Assembly: GCF_003710805.1 (NCBI RefSeq)
Contig: NZ_RHHB01000011.1
Location: forward strand, 1-64,000
Source: Agromyces tardus
Lineage (GTDB): Bacteria; Actinomycetota; Actinomycetes; Actinomycetales; Microbacteriaceae
DNA length: 64,000 bases
Reading direction: 5' to 3'
The notes beneath the pieces were generated by a model. That model was not told the DNA's origin. It did no database searches and saw only the letters and a program-made list of their open reading frames with translations. The translations under genes and the position numbers were made by a program. Below, one piece after another: positions 52,250 to 60,932 of this stretch. Position 1 is the first letter of the stretch, and each line of letters opens with the position of its first letter.

Positions 52250-52612
52250 ATGACCGTGACCCTCCTGCCGATGGCCGACCCGCAGGATGCGGCATGCTGC
52301 ACGCCGCTGACCCGCGAGACGATCGACGCCGATCGCGCCGAGGAGCTGTCGCGCAAGCTCAAGGCGCTGGCCGACCCGACGCGGCTCCGGCTCGTGTCGA
52401 TCGTGGCGGCATCCGATGGCGAAGAGGCGTGCGTGTGCGACCTCATCGAGCCCGTCGGCCTCAGCCAGCCGACCGTCTCCCACCACCTCAAGATCCTCAT
52501 GGAGGCCGGTTTCCTCACCCGCAGCAAGCGCGGAACGTGGGCCTACTACAAGCTCGTCCCCGGCGCGCTCGGCCAGCTCTCGCAGCTGCTCGACGTCACC
52601 GCATCGCGGTGA
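52250..52612 (+). CDS. arsR: ArsR-family arsenic-responsive repressor
   Basis: A 120-aa winged-helix repressor with LSQPTVSHHLKILMEAGFL as recognition region. Cys16-Cys17 at the N-terminus and Cys61/Cys63 in EACVCDLIE give an As(III) site of the Corynebacterium type, where an N-terminal Cys pair and one Cys in the DNA-binding region bind the metalloid. It is divergent from arsO-arsA, with two inverted repeats between. The ATG at 52250 has AGGATGGG upstream. Confidence 0.93.
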   Translation: MTVTLLPMADPQDAACCTPLTRETIDADRAEELSRKLKALADPTRLRLVSIVAASDGEEACVCDLIEPVGLSQPTVSHHLKILMEAGFLTRSKRGTWAYYKLVPGALGQLSQLLDVTASR

Positions 52613-52667
52613 CCTCGCGGTCGCCTCGTTCGTCGGCCTGCCCCACCACCGCGAGGGAGTGCCACGA

Positions 52668-53054
52668 GTGATCACCGAAGCCGCCCGGCAATTCCTGGCC
52701 GAACGCCACCTCGCGACGCTCTCGACGCTCGACCGGTCGGGCCGGATCCACTCGGTTCCCGTCGGGATCACCTACCTCGACGGCATCGTGCGCATCATCG
52801 GGAGCCGCGGGTCGCAGAAGTTCCTGAACGCCGCGCGGAGCGGGCGCGCGAGCGTGAACACGGTCGACGGCGCGCGGTGGATCAGCTTCGAGGGTCCGGT
52901 TCGCCTGCTCACCGACCCCGAGTCCGTCGCGCTCGCCGTCGAGCTCTACGCCGCCCGGTACCGGCAACCGCGCCCCAATCCGCAGCGAGCCGTGCTCGAA
53001 CTGACCATCGAGCGGGTGCTGGGCTCGGCGGGCATGCGACCGGATCCCAGCTGA
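52668..53054 (+). CDS. PPOX-class (pyridoxamine-5'-phosphate-oxidase-like) F420/flavin protein
   Basis: A 128-aa split-barrel protein with [56 protein letters not shown] and [14 protein letters not shown], the pattern of the small PPOX family whose actinobacterial members bind F420, FMN or heme. The GTG at 52668 is chosen since GAGGGAG lies eight bases upstream. It follows arsR by 55 bp in the same direction but is not an arsenic gene by homology. Confidence 0.78.
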   Translation: MITEAARQFLAERHLATLSTLDRSGRIHSVPVGITYLDGIVRIIGSRGSQKFLNAARSGRASVNTVDGARWISFEGPVRLLTDPESVALAVELYAARYRQPRPNPQRAVLELTIERVLGSAGMRPDPS

Positions 53055-53139
53055 TCGCTCGGAAGCTGCGCGGTTCATCCGAGATGAGTGCGGCTCACGT
53101 ACCCTCGAGGGGAAGGTCATCGAGAGACGAAGGAGTCCG

Positions 53140-53496
53140 ATGTCGACGGAGCAGCGCATCTTCGGCATGAGCTTCGCGAGGATCCATCCCCTCTACGTGC
53201 AGAAGGCGGAGCGGAAGGGACGGAGCGAGGACGAGGTGGACGAGGTCATCCGCTGGCTCACCGGATACGACGAGGCCGGCCTGGAGCGCGCCATCGACAC
53301 CGGAGTCGATCTGCGGACCTTCTTCGCGCAGGCCCCGGCGATGAACCCCAACGCCTCGTCGATCACGGGCGTGATCTGCGGCGTACGGGTGGAGGAGATC
53401 GAGGATCCGCTCATGCAGCAGATCCGCTACATGGACAAGCTCGTCGACGAGCTGGCGCGCGGGAAGCAGATGTCCGCGATCCTGCGGGGATCCTGA
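53140..53496 (+). CDS. DUF2200 family protein
   Basis: A 118-aa protein with [56 protein letters not shown] and [21 protein letters not shown], the conserved segments of the DUF2200 family. It is soluble and presumably enzymatic, but no function is known. The ATG is preceded by AAGGAG. It stands alone between the PPOX gene and the convergent RpiR gene. Confidence 0.85.
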   Translation: MSTEQRIFGMSFARIHPLYVQKAERKGRSEDEVDEVIRWLTGYDEAGLERAIDTGVDLRTFFAQAPAMNPNASSITGVICGVRVEEIEDPLMQQIRYMDKLVDELARGKQMSAILRGS

Positions 53497-53520
53497 GCGG
53501 CGGCCCCCGCGCGGCCGCGG

Positions 53521-54393
53521 TCAGTACAGGTCGAGCTCGTGCCCGGCCCGCTCGACCTCGCGCATCCGGGCGGATGCCGCCTCGCCGAGCCGCTCGGAGC
53601 ACTCCGCGATCACCGCTTCCACGAGCGCGAGCACCGGGGTCATCGCGTCGAACGCCGACGGCGAGTCGGTCTCGCTCGGAAGCACGACGTCGGCGTCGCT
53701 CGAGATGGGCGAGAGCCAGGCATCCGTGAAGAGCACCAGTGAAGCGCGCCGAGCCTTCGCCGTCGCGGCCAGCCGTCGCGTGGTCTCCTCGTAGCGCCGG
53801 TAGTCGAACACGACGACGACATCGCCCCGGTGCAGGCCGGCGACTGCCTCGGCCCGCCCGGCATCGTTGTCGGGCAGCGAAGACACCCCGGGCCGGAGCA
53901 GCTGCAGGTGCTGCGCCAGGAACCGCGCGAGCAGCCCGCTGAATCGTCCGCCCGCGACGAGCACTCGGCTGCGCTGCGTGCACAGCAGCTCGACGGCGCG
54001 GTCGAACTCCCCCGGGGCCAGGCCCGCGAAGGTGCGGTCGAGGGTGTCCCTCGTGATCGAGGCGGCGCGCGCCAGCCCGGATGCCGCGTCGGCGTCGGGC
54101 TCCGCGTGACGACGGTCGTACAGCTCGATCGGCGAGGCCGACCGCTCGTCGAGATCGTCGCGGAGCGCCTGCTGGAAGTCGGGGAACCCGCGGTAGCCCA
54201 GCCGGTTGGCGAACCGGAGCACCGTGGGTCCGCTCACCCCGGCACGGGCCGCGAGCTTGGCCACGGTCTCGAAGCCCGCGGACGGATACGACGACAGGAG
54301 CACGCGGGCGACCTTGCGCTCGGCTGGACTGCAGTCCGCCATGCCGCGCCGGATCGCCTCCGCCATCGGCATGGCTGCCTCACGCTCGCCCAT
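53521..54393 (-). CDS. RpiR/MurR-family transcriptional regulator
   Basis: A 290-aa protein with an N-terminal RpiR helix-turn-helix (SAGFETVAKLAARAGVSGPT, VLRFANRLGYRGFPDFQQAL) and a C-terminal SIS domain (VLVAGGRFSGLLARFLAQHL, DVVVVFDYRRYEETT, SETDSPSAFDAMTPVLAL) that normally senses a phosphosugar. The ATG at 54393 has AAGGAGG upstream. It is the last gene of an operon with an amino-acid-type ABC importer and an M20 peptidase, so it may sense a sugar-peptide or a related signal. It probably controls that operon. Confidence 0.88.
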   Translation of the reverse strand: MGEREAAMPMAEAIRRGMADCSPAERKVARVLLSSYPSAGFETVAKLAARAGVSGPTVLRFANRLGYRGFPDFQQALRDDLDERSASPIELYDRRHAEPDADAASGLARAASITRDTLDRTFAGLAPGEFDRAVELLCTQRSRVLVAGGRFSGLLARFLAQHLQLLRPGVSSLPDNDAGRAEAVAGLHRGDVVVVFDYRRYEETTRRLAATAKARRASLVLFTDAWLSPISSDADVVLPSETDSPSAFDAMTPVLALVEAVIAECSERLGEAASARMREVERAGHELDLY

Positions 54394-54413
54394 CAGCGCC
54401 TCCTTCGCACTGC

Positions 54414-55646
54414 TCACCGTACCGACTCGCCCTCCGCCACCGCGACGACGAGGCCGGCGAGCAGCGCGATCCGCTCCGGCACGCTCGCGAGGTCGAGCCA
54501 TTCGTCGACCCCGTGGTCGCCGCCGCCGACCGGTCCGAGCCCGTCGAGGGTGGGCACCCCGAGCGCCGCCACGAAGTTCGCGTCGGACGCGCCGCCGGTC
54601 GCCGCGACGTCGAACGAGAGCGCGAGCCGCGAGCCGACCCGCCGGGCGAGCGCCGCGAGGCCGTCGGTCGCGGCGCGCTCGAGCGGCGGGCACACGTCGA
54701 GCCGGGTGACCGCGATGCGGGCCCCGTCGACGAACGGATGCCGCGCACGCTCGTCGATCGCGTCGAGCGCGCCGACCAGCTCGGCCAGGCCGGCCGCGCG
54801 CACCTCGACGTGCAGCTCCGCCGACTCGGGCACGATGTTGGCCCGCGAGCCGGATGCCACGCGGCCGACGTTCACCGTGAGCCCCGGCGCGCTGCCCGAC
54901 AGGGCCTGCACGTCGAGCAGCAGCCGCGCCGCCTCGACCGCGGCGTTGATGCCGCGCTCGGGTTCGACTCCGGAGTGGGCCGCGCGGCCGCGGATCGCGA
55001 CGAGCACGTCGGCCACGCCCTTGCGGGCGCCGACGAGGTCGCCGTTCTCCCGCGCGCACTCGAGGCACAGCGCAGCATCCGCCCCTCGTGCCACGTCGGC
55101 GAGGATCTCGCGGCTCGCGGGCGAACCCACCTCCTCGTCGGGCGTGAGCACGAGCACGAGTTCGCCGTAGCCGGTGTAGCCGACCTCGCCGAGCACCCTC
55201 GCGGCGGCGATCCCCGAGGCGATGCCCGCCACGTCGTCGCACACGCCGGGCCCGTAGGCGACGCCGTCGGCGATGCGGAACGGGCGCTCGGACGCGGTGC
55301 CCGGCGCGAACACGGTGTCCATGTGCGCGAACATCACCACGCGGGCCGTGCCGGCGCCCCGTCGGCGGGCGACGACCACGGGGCCGTACCGCCGGCCGTC
55401 CCGATCGGGGGTCGGCACCGTCTGGACCTCGAAGCCGTCCTCTGCGAGCGCGGCGACCGCCCACGCGGCCACGCGCTCGACGCCGTCGGGGTCGTGCGAT
55501 CCGGAGTCGATGCCGACGAGGTGCGCGAGGTCGTCGCGGTACCGGGCGTCGACGGCGTGCGCGGCGCGGCGCAGCTCGTCGGCGGTCGGGGCGACACCGG
55601 GTGGCGCGGATGCGGCGGGCTGGGGTTCGACGAACGTCGCCCCCAC
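54414..55646 (-). CDS. M20-family metallopeptidase (carboxypeptidase G2/ArgE-like)
   Basis: A 410-aa dinuclear zinc hydrolase with FAHMDTVFAPG (His, Asp), GPGVCDDVAG (bridging Asp), TPDEEVGS (the Glu-Glu base/ligand), a dimerisation domain in the middle (GRAAHSGVEPERGINAA) and GGGDHGVDEW (last His). It would hydrolyse an acyl, glutamyl or peptide bond in the cytosol. The GTG at 55646 lies one base after the ATPase stop. Its place in the ABC operon suggests it processes the imported compound. Confidence 0.88.
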   Translation of the reverse strand: MGATFVEPQPAASAPPGVAPTADELRRAAHAVDARYRDDLAHLVGIDSGSHDPDGVERVAAWAVAALAEDGFEVQTVPTPDRDGRRYGPVVVARRRGAGTARVVMFAHMDTVFAPGTASERPFRIADGVAYGPGVCDDVAGIASGIAAARVLGEVGYTGYGELVLVLTPDEEVGSPASREILADVARGADAALCLECARENGDLVGARKGVADVLVAIRGRAAHSGVEPERGINAAVEAARLLLDVQALSGSAPGLTVNVGRVASGSRANIVPESAELHVEVRAAGLAELVGALDAIDERARHPFVDGARIAVTRLDVCPPLERAATDGLAALARRVGSRLALSFDVAATGGASDANFVAALGVPTLDGLGPVGGGDHGVDEWLDLASVPERIALLAGLVVAVAEGESVR

Positions 55647-55647
55647 G

Positions 55648-56454
55648 TCAGAGCACCTTCGAGAGGAACGAGCGCGTGCGTTCCTCGCGCGGGTCCCCGA
55701 GCACCTGGGCGGGGTCGCCCGCCTCGACGACGACGCCCCCGTCCATGAACACGGCCACGTCGCCGACCTCGCGCGCGAAGCCGATCTCGTGCGTCACGAC
55801 GATCATGGTCATGCCCGATTCGGCGAGCCGGCGCATGACGTCGAGCACGTCGCCGACGAGTTCGGGGTCGAGGGCCGAGGTGGGCTCGTCGAAGAGCATC
55901 ACCTCGGGCTCCATCGCGAGGGCCCGCGCGATCGCGACGCGCTGCTGCTGGCCGCCCGAGAGCTGCGCCGGGTACGTGGCCGCCTTCTCGGCGAGGCCCA
56001 CCTGCCCGAGGAGGGCCATCGCCTGCTCCCTCGTCTGCGACCGCGAGCGGCCGGCCACCTGCACCGGCGCCTCCATGACGTTCTCGAGCGCCGTCATGTG
56101 CGGGAACAGGTTGAAGCGCTGGAACACCATGCCCACCTTGCGGCGCTGCGCGGCGACCTCCTTCTCGCGAAGCTCGTAGAGCTTGCCGTCCTTCTCGCGA
56201 TAGCCCACGGTCTCGCCGGCGACGCGGATCATGCCCGCGTCGATCTGCTCGAGGTGGTTGATGCAGCGCAGGAACGTGGACTTGCCCGATCCCGACGGGC
56301 CGAGCAGGCAGACGACCTGGCCTCGCTCGACCGACATCGTGATGCCCTTCAGCACCTCGAGACTGCCGAAGCGCTTGTGCACCTCGACGGCCTCGACCAT
56401 CGGGCGGTCGGAGGTCGCGGCGAGCGGCGTCACCTGGGGGATGGTGGCGGTCAT
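55648..56454 (-). CDS. Polar amino acid-type ABC importer, ATP-binding protein
   Basis: A 268-aa ATPase with Walker [10 protein letters not shown] (residues 52-60), Q-loop [10 protein letters not shown], signature [15 protein letters not shown], Walker [15 protein letters not shown] and the switch [12 protein letters not shown]. It resembles the GlnQ/HisP group. The ATG at 56454 overlaps the permease stop as ATGA. It energises uptake by the adjacent permease. Confidence 0.91.
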   Translation of the reverse strand: MTATIPQVTPLAATSDRPMVEAVEVHKRFGSLEVLKGITMSVERGQVVCLLGPSGSGKSTFLRCINHLEQIDAGMIRVAGETVGYREKDGKLYELREKEVAAQRRKVGMVFQRFNLFPHMTALENVMEAPVQVAGRSRSQTREQAMALLGQVGLAEKAATYPAQLSGGQQQRVAIARALAMEPEVMLFDEPTSALDPELVGDVLDVMRRLAESGMTMIVVTHEIGFAREVGDVAVFMDGGVVVEAGDPAQVLGDPREERTRSFLSKVL

Positions 56455-57464
56455 GACGCCGACTCCTTCTTCGAGGCGCGCTCGGTGCGCGTGGGGCGCG
56501 TGGCGCGGGAGGGCAGCGCGATGCTCTGCGTGAACGTGGACACCCGCGATCCGAGCGTGGGTCGGATCGCGCTGAAGCCGCGGCCGTACCGGCGCTCGAG
56601 CCACATCTGGGGGATCGAGAGGATCGACGTGAGGGCGAGGTACCAGATCGCGGCGACGATGAGCAAAGGGATGATCTTGTAGTTCTGCGTGTACGCCTCG
56701 CGGATGTTCGACATGAGGTCGTCACCGGCGACGATCGCCACGAGCGAGGTGCTCTTCAGCATCGTGATCGTCTCGTTGCCCATCGGTGGGATGATCACCC
56801 GCATGGCCTGGGGCAGCACGATGCGGCGCAGCGTCTTCGCGGGCGACATCCCGAGCGAGTGGGCCGCCTCGGTCTGGCCGGGGTCGACCGACTGGATGCC
56901 GGCGCGCACGATCTCGGCGGCGTAGGCCATCTCGTTGAGGCCGAGCGCGAGCAGCGCGGCCACGGTCGCGGGGATCAGGTCGCTCGTCGTGAACGACCAG
57001 AACTCGATCGAGGTGAACGGGATGCCGACCACGATCTTCGGGATGAATGCGCCGATGAAGCCCCAGAAGATGAGCTGCAGCAGGAGCGGCGTGCCGCGGA
57101 ACACCCAGATGAACAGCATCGCGGCGACGGAGAGCACCGGGTTCGGCGAGAGGCGCATGACCGCGACGAGGATGCCGCCGAAGACGCCCATGATCATCGA
57201 CGCGACCGTGAGCCAGATCGTGATGAGCACGCCGTTGAGGGTGAGCGGCTTGAAGAGGTACTCGCCGACGGTCTCGAGGTCGAGGTTGGGGTTCTGCAGG
57301 ATCGAGGACAGCGATCCGATCCCGATCACCAGGACGACGATGGCGGCGATCCAGCGGCCGGGGTGGCGCACGGGAACGGCCTCGATGGGGCCGGGGCGGG
57401 CGGCGCCCGAGGAGCCCTGGGGTCCCTCGGACGCCGCCGTGGCTGACGGCTGCGTTGCGGTCAT
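56451..57464 (-). CDS. Polar amino acid-type ABC importer, permease
   Basis: A 337-aa membrane protein: an N-terminal polar tail, a first helix ([18 protein letters not shown]), the HisM/GlnP permease core with five or so helices, and the EAA loop ([20 protein letters not shown]) that contacts the ATPase. The C-terminal tail is long and basic. It is likely a homodimeric permease, as only one permease gene is present. The ATG at 57464 starts the conserved region after a polar leader. Confidence 0.9.
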   Translation of the reverse strand: MTATQPSATAASEGPQGSSGAARPGPIEAVPVRHPGRWIAAIVVLVIGIGSLSSILQNPNLDLETVGEYLFKPLTLNGVLITIWLTVASMIMGVFGGILVAVMRLSPNPVLSVAAMLFIWVFRGTPLLLQLIFWGFIGAFIPKIVVGIPFTSIEFWSFTTSDLIPATVAALLALGLNEMAYAAEIVRAGIQSVDPGQTEAAHSLGMSPAKTLRRIVLPQAMRVIIPPMGNETITMLKSTSLVAIVAGDDLMSNIREAYTQNYKIIPLLIVAAIWYLALTSILSIPQMWLERRYGRGFSAIRPTLGSRVSTFTQSIALPSRATRPTRTERASKKESAS

Positions 57465-57508
57465 GGGTGGTGCTTCCGTTTCGGTGTTGCGTTCGGTGCC
57501 GGTGACGG

Positions 57509-58474
57509 TCACTCGGCGGCGGCGCCGTTGATGGTGGCCTCGTCGATGCCGATGCCGGTGACGCCGTACTGGTCGAGGATCGCCTCGTAGGTGCCGTCGT
57601 CGATGAGGGACTGCAGCGCGGCCTGGATGGCCTTGGCGAACTCCTCGTTCTCCTTGAGCACGCCGATGCCGTTGAGGGTGGCGTCGTAGCCGTTCGGAGC
57701 CTCGGGGTCCTCGACGACCTCGAAGGTGCCGCCGTCGTTCGTGGTCTTCGCGACGTAGCCGGCGCTCGGCTTGGTGAGCAGCGACGCCACGGCCTTGCCG
57801 CTCGTGATGGCCAGCTGCGCGTCGGCGTCGGACGGGAACTCCGACAGCTTGATCGCGCCGAGGCCCTCGGCCTCGCACTCGCCCTGCCAGACGTCGTTCA
57901 CGAGGTCGACCTGGCTGGTCGCGGCCTGCACCGCGACATCCTTGCCGCAGAGGTCGAGGTAGCTCTCGATGCCCTCGGGGTTGCCTGCCGAGGTGAGGAT
58001 GCCGGTGCCCGACGCCGAGTAGTCGACGAACGTGAGCACCTCCATGCGCTCGACGCTCGAGGTCATCGCGGTGATGGTGGCGTCGAAGTTGCCGGCCTGC
58101 AGCGCCGGGATGATGCCGTCGAACGCCTGCTGCTCGAACTCGAAGTCGATGCCGAGCTTCGCGCCGATGGCGTGGCCGAGGTCGACGTCGACGCCGGTGA
58201 GCTCGTCGGAGCCCTCCTCCTTGAACATCTCGAACGGCGCGTAGGGGGCGTCGGTGGCGACCTTGACCGAGCCGGCCTCGGCGAGGTCGGCGGGCAGCAG
58301 CTCGGCGGCGGCCTCGTCGACGGTGATCTCGATGCCGGCGATGGTCACCGGCTCGGATGCCGCGGCGGCGTCGCCGCCCGCCGAGCCGGCGGTGCTGCAG
58401 CCGGCGAGGAGGACGACGCTCGACAGCCCTGCGGCGAGGAGCGTGATTCGGTGGAGCGGAGTGGGAGCAGTCAT
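57509..58474 (-). CDS. Extracellular amino acid-type solute-binding lipoprotein
   Basis: A 321-aa lipoprotein with a signal peptide ending in LLAGC (Cys26), then SBP_bac_3 features: VKVATDAPYAPFEMF, LTGVDVDLGHAIGAKLGI, IPALQAGNFDATITAMTSS and the C-terminal VLKENEEFAKAIQAALQSL. It captures the substrate at the cell surface for the permease/ATPase. AAGGACC precedes the ATG. A near-palindrome lies 50 bp upstream of it. The ligand could be an amino acid, a peptide or a conjugate cleaved by the M20 enzyme. Confidence 0.9.
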   Translation of the reverse strand: MTAPTPLHRITLLAAGLSSVVLLAGCSTAGSAGGDAAAASEPVTIAGIEITVDEAAAELLPADLAEAGSVKVATDAPYAPFEMFKEEGSDELTGVDVDLGHAIGAKLGIDFEFEQQAFDGIIPALQAGNFDATITAMTSSVERMEVLTFVDYSASGTGILTSAGNPEGIESYLDLCGKDVAVQAATSQVDLVNDVWQGECEAEGLGAIKLSEFPSDADAQLAITSGKAVASLLTKPSAGYVAKTTNDGGTFEVVEDPEAPNGYDATLNGIGVLKENEEFAKAIQAALQSLIDDGTYEAILDQYGVTGIGIDEATINGAAAE

Positions 58475-58523
58475 GGTGAGGGTCCTTCGGATCGCTGCGG
58501 TGGGATCGGGGTGGAACCGAGTA

Positions 58524-58539
58524 TGTAACATTTGTTCCA
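58524..58539. promoter_or_regulatory. Near-palindrome before the importer operon (RpiR operator candidate)
   Basis: TGTAACA-TT-TGTTCCA has one mismatch between its halves, with the perfect core AACATTTGTT. It sits in the AT-rich upstream region of the solute-binding gene. The rest of the gap to 58696 holds no recognisable gene. Confidence 0.5.
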
Positions 58540-58696
58540 GAATTGCCAGCATTTAATCAATCCGTAACGCATGCGACGTGTTCGGCACGGGCACGGGGAG
58601 CATCCTCGCACGGGTGGGCCAAGCCGCCCGCATCCCCGAACCCGGGCGGCACCCTCGCGCGACGGGCGGCGCCGGCGCCCCCGGCGCCGCGCCGGA

Positions 58697-59785
58697 TCAC
58701 CCCGCGAGCGGGGGCAGGTAGCCCGCCTCGACCGTTCGGAGGAAGTCCCAGGTGTCGAGTTCGGGTGCGTCGACGTGCATGCGCCAGCTCCAGTACGTCC
58801 ACGCGACGGCCGGCTCGAAGGCCGCCAGGTGGGCGGTCGCGATGGTGCGGTTGTAGGTCCGGCGCTCGTCGTCCGGCATCCCCGCGAGGGCCGCCTGCTT
58901 CGTGTCGAGGCACCACTCGCCCACGAGCACGGGGAAGTGCTGCGACGCCTCGGCGAGGGTGTCGCCGAAGGTCCGGGCGATGTACTCGAGGTAGCCGTCG
59001 AGGTCGCGCTGGCCGGCCATCATGACGTACATGTGGGTGTCGACGGCGAAGTTCTCGAACTCCCCCGAATCGAGCATGCCGAACCACTCCCGCATGCGGA
59101 ACCCGTCGTGGAACACGACGCGCGCCCCGGGGGCGACGGCGCGGATGCGGCGGTAGGCGTCGCGGTAGAAGCCCGCCAGGAACTCGGTCGGAACACCCTC
59201 GGAGCCCGCTGCCCGCGCCGGATCGACCGCCGGGTAGCGCTTCGGCACGTCGAGCAGCGCCCAGAGGTCCGGGGAGATCGGCTCGTTCAGCACCTCGATG
59301 CCCCACAGCTCCGGCCGTGCGCCGTATCGCGCGGCGAGGCGCTCGAGCACGGTGAGGGCGAACTCGACGTGCTCGGGCTCCTGATGGAATCGGCACACCC
59401 CGCACACGCCGCCGTTGTCGAACCCGTTCTGGCTCTCAGGCACCGTGTGGAGGTCGAGCAGGATCCGCATGCCGTACCGGGCCGCCCAGCCGAACGCGCG
59501 GTCGAGGTAGTCCACGCAGCCGAGGAACGGCGGCACGTCGCCGAACACGAAGTAGGGGACGGGCAACCGGAGCAGCCGCACGCCGCGGGCGGCGAGGTAC
59601 GCGAAGTCGCGGCCGGTCACCCAGCTGTCGCGGTGCACCGTGAAGCGCTCCCGGCGGCTGACGTCGTCGAGCCCGTGCGTGAGGTACCACTCGTCCTCCG
59701 CGTCGGTGCCGGTGAAGAGCTCGGGCGCCATCCACTTCTCGAGGACGAGCCAGTTGCCGAGGTTCACGCCGATCATCTGGGTCAT
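58697..59785 (-). CDS. GH5-like glycosidase (exo-beta-glucanase type)
   Basis: A 362-aa (beta/alpha)8 hydrolase without signal peptide. IGVNLGNWLVLEKWM at the start, RLLRLPVPYFVFGD, GIEVLNEPIS (acid/base Glu) and FPVLVGEWCLD (nucleophile Glu) match exo-1,3-beta-glucanase-type GH5 enzymes. WTYWSWRMH completes the active site. As it is cytosolic it would act on small imported glucosides. The ATG at 59785 overlaps the mscS stop as ATGA, so it is co-translated with an MscS channel, an odd pair; both follow one of the two shared promoter boxes of the LAL regulator. Confidence 0.87.
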   Translation of the reverse strand: MTQMIGVNLGNWLVLEKWMAPELFTGTDAEDEWYLTHGLDDVSRRERFTVHRDSWVTGRDFAYLAARGVRLLRLPVPYFVFGDVPPFLGCVDYLDRAFGWAARYGMRILLDLHTVPESQNGFDNGGVCGVCRFHQEPEHVEFALTVLERLAARYGARPELWGIEVLNEPISPDLWALLDVPKRYPAVDPARAAGSEGVPTEFLAGFYRDAYRRIRAVAPGARVVFHDGFRMREWFGMLDSGEFENFAVDTHMYVMMAGQRDLDGYLEYIARTFGDTLAEASQHFPVLVGEWCLDTKQAALAGMPDDERRTYNRTIATAHLAAFEPAVAWTYWSWRMHVDAPELDTWDFLRTVEAGYLPPLAG

Positions 59786-60843
59786 GTCGGTCCCTTCTGC
59801 GACATCGGATGGGGCTGGGCCTGCTCGAGGCGGGCGCGCGGCAGCACGTCCTCCTGCTGCGCGGTGAGGAACGCGGCCAGCGCCTCGCGCACCTCGAACT
59901 TGAGCTCCTCCACCGCGTCGCTCGCGGCGCTGAACTGCGCGAGCAGCACGATGCCGTCGGGCACGGTGTCGCCCACGCGGAGCTCGACCACCCGCCCGTC
60001 CCACAGCGGCGACGCCGACAGCACCCGCGTGAGCTCGTCGCGCACCGCGGCGACCGGCACGCGCCACGCTGCGGTGATGCGCACCTCGCCGATCGCGGTG
60101 TTGCCCGAGTGCGACCAGTTCTCGAACGGCGTCGTGGTGAAGTAGGTGCACGGCAGGATCAGCCGGGTCTCGTTCCAGATCTGCACGACGATGTACGTCA
60201 GGGTGATCTCCTCGATCCGCCCCTGGCGCCCCTCGACCACGACGATGTCCCCGACGCGGATGCCGTCGGTGAACGCGATCTGGATGCCGGCGAAGATGTT
60301 GGCGAGGCTCGTCTGGGCGGCGAGGCCCGCGATGATCGAGAGGATGCCGGCGGAGGCGAGCACCGTCACGCCGACGGCCCGCACGCTCGGGAAGGTCCAC
60401 AGCGTCGCCCCCACCGCGAGCGTCGCCACGGCCGCGATCGCCACGCGCTGGATGAGCGCGATCTTCGTGCGCAGGTGCCGCGAACGCTCGTCGCGCAGGC
60501 CGGTGTCGGGATGCTTCGCGAGTGCCGCCTTCGCGGCCGTGCGGATCAGCACGATGGCGAGCCATGCGACGGCCCAGATCTGCGCGATGGACAGGAGGTG
60601 CGCGAGTCCCGATGCCCACCGCCGGTCGATCTCCGCGACCCACGGCTCGATCGCCGACAGCACGATCACGGCAACGACGGGCGATTGCCAGAGCCGCCCC
60701 GAGAGCACCGTCACGTTCCAGCGGCGGGCGACGCGGCGCAGCACCATGACGACGACGACGCCGGCGGCGAACGCGGCCGCGACCACGACGAGGGCCGCCA
60801 CGAACAATTCGGATGCCGTGGCCCCGCTCAGGTCGATCGTCAT
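59782..60843 (-). CDS. Small-conductance mechanosensitive channel (MscS family)
   Basis: A 353-aa membrane protein. Three hydrophobic segments lie in the first 120 residues, then the pore helix (ILSIIAGLAAQTSLANIFAG) and the beta domain (IQIAFTDGIRVGDIVVVEGR, GRIEEITLTYIVVQIW, ILPCTYFTTTPFENWS) that define MscS. It opens under hypo-osmotic shock to release solutes. The ATG at 60843 begins the homology; the longer open frame upstream is a shadow of the LAL gene. The promoter box at 60906-60931 lies 88 bp upstream. Confidence 0.88.
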   Translation of the reverse strand: MTIDLSGATASELFVAALVVVAAAFAAGVVVVMVLRRVARRWNVTVLSGRLWQSPVVAVIVLSAIEPWVAEIDRRWASGLAHLLSIAQIWAVAWLAIVLIRTAAKAALAKHPDTGLRDERSRHLRTKIALIQRVAIAAVATLAVGATLWTFPSVRAVGVTVLASAGILSIIAGLAAQTSLANIFAGIQIAFTDGIRVGDIVVVEGRQGRIEEITLTYIVVQIWNETRLILPCTYFTTTPFENWSHSGNTAIGEVRITAAWRVPVAAVRDELTRVLSASPLWDGRVVELRVGDTVPDGIVLLAQFSAASDAVEELKFEVREALAAFLTAQQEDVLPRARLEQAQPHPMSQKGPT

Positions 60844-60905
60844 CGTGATCCGTCGCTTCCGGTCAGCACGAGGGCTCGTCCTCGACGGTAGGCACGTCGA
60901 TCGCC

Positions 60906-60931
60906 CGCGTGAATCACGCGAACGCGTAGTC
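60906..60931 (-). promoter_or_regulatory. Shared promoter box 1 (upstream of mscS-GH5)
   Basis: Read on the minus strand, this segment begins GACTACGCGTTCGCGTGATT and matches box 2 (63775) at 19 of 20 positions. A perfect 15-bp palindrome, CGCGTGA-A-TCACGCG (60906-60920), is contained in it. A CCTACCGT (-10-like TACCGT) follows at the same offset as in box 2. The start of mscS is 88 bp further on. Confidence 0.77.
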
Positions 60932-60932
60932 C

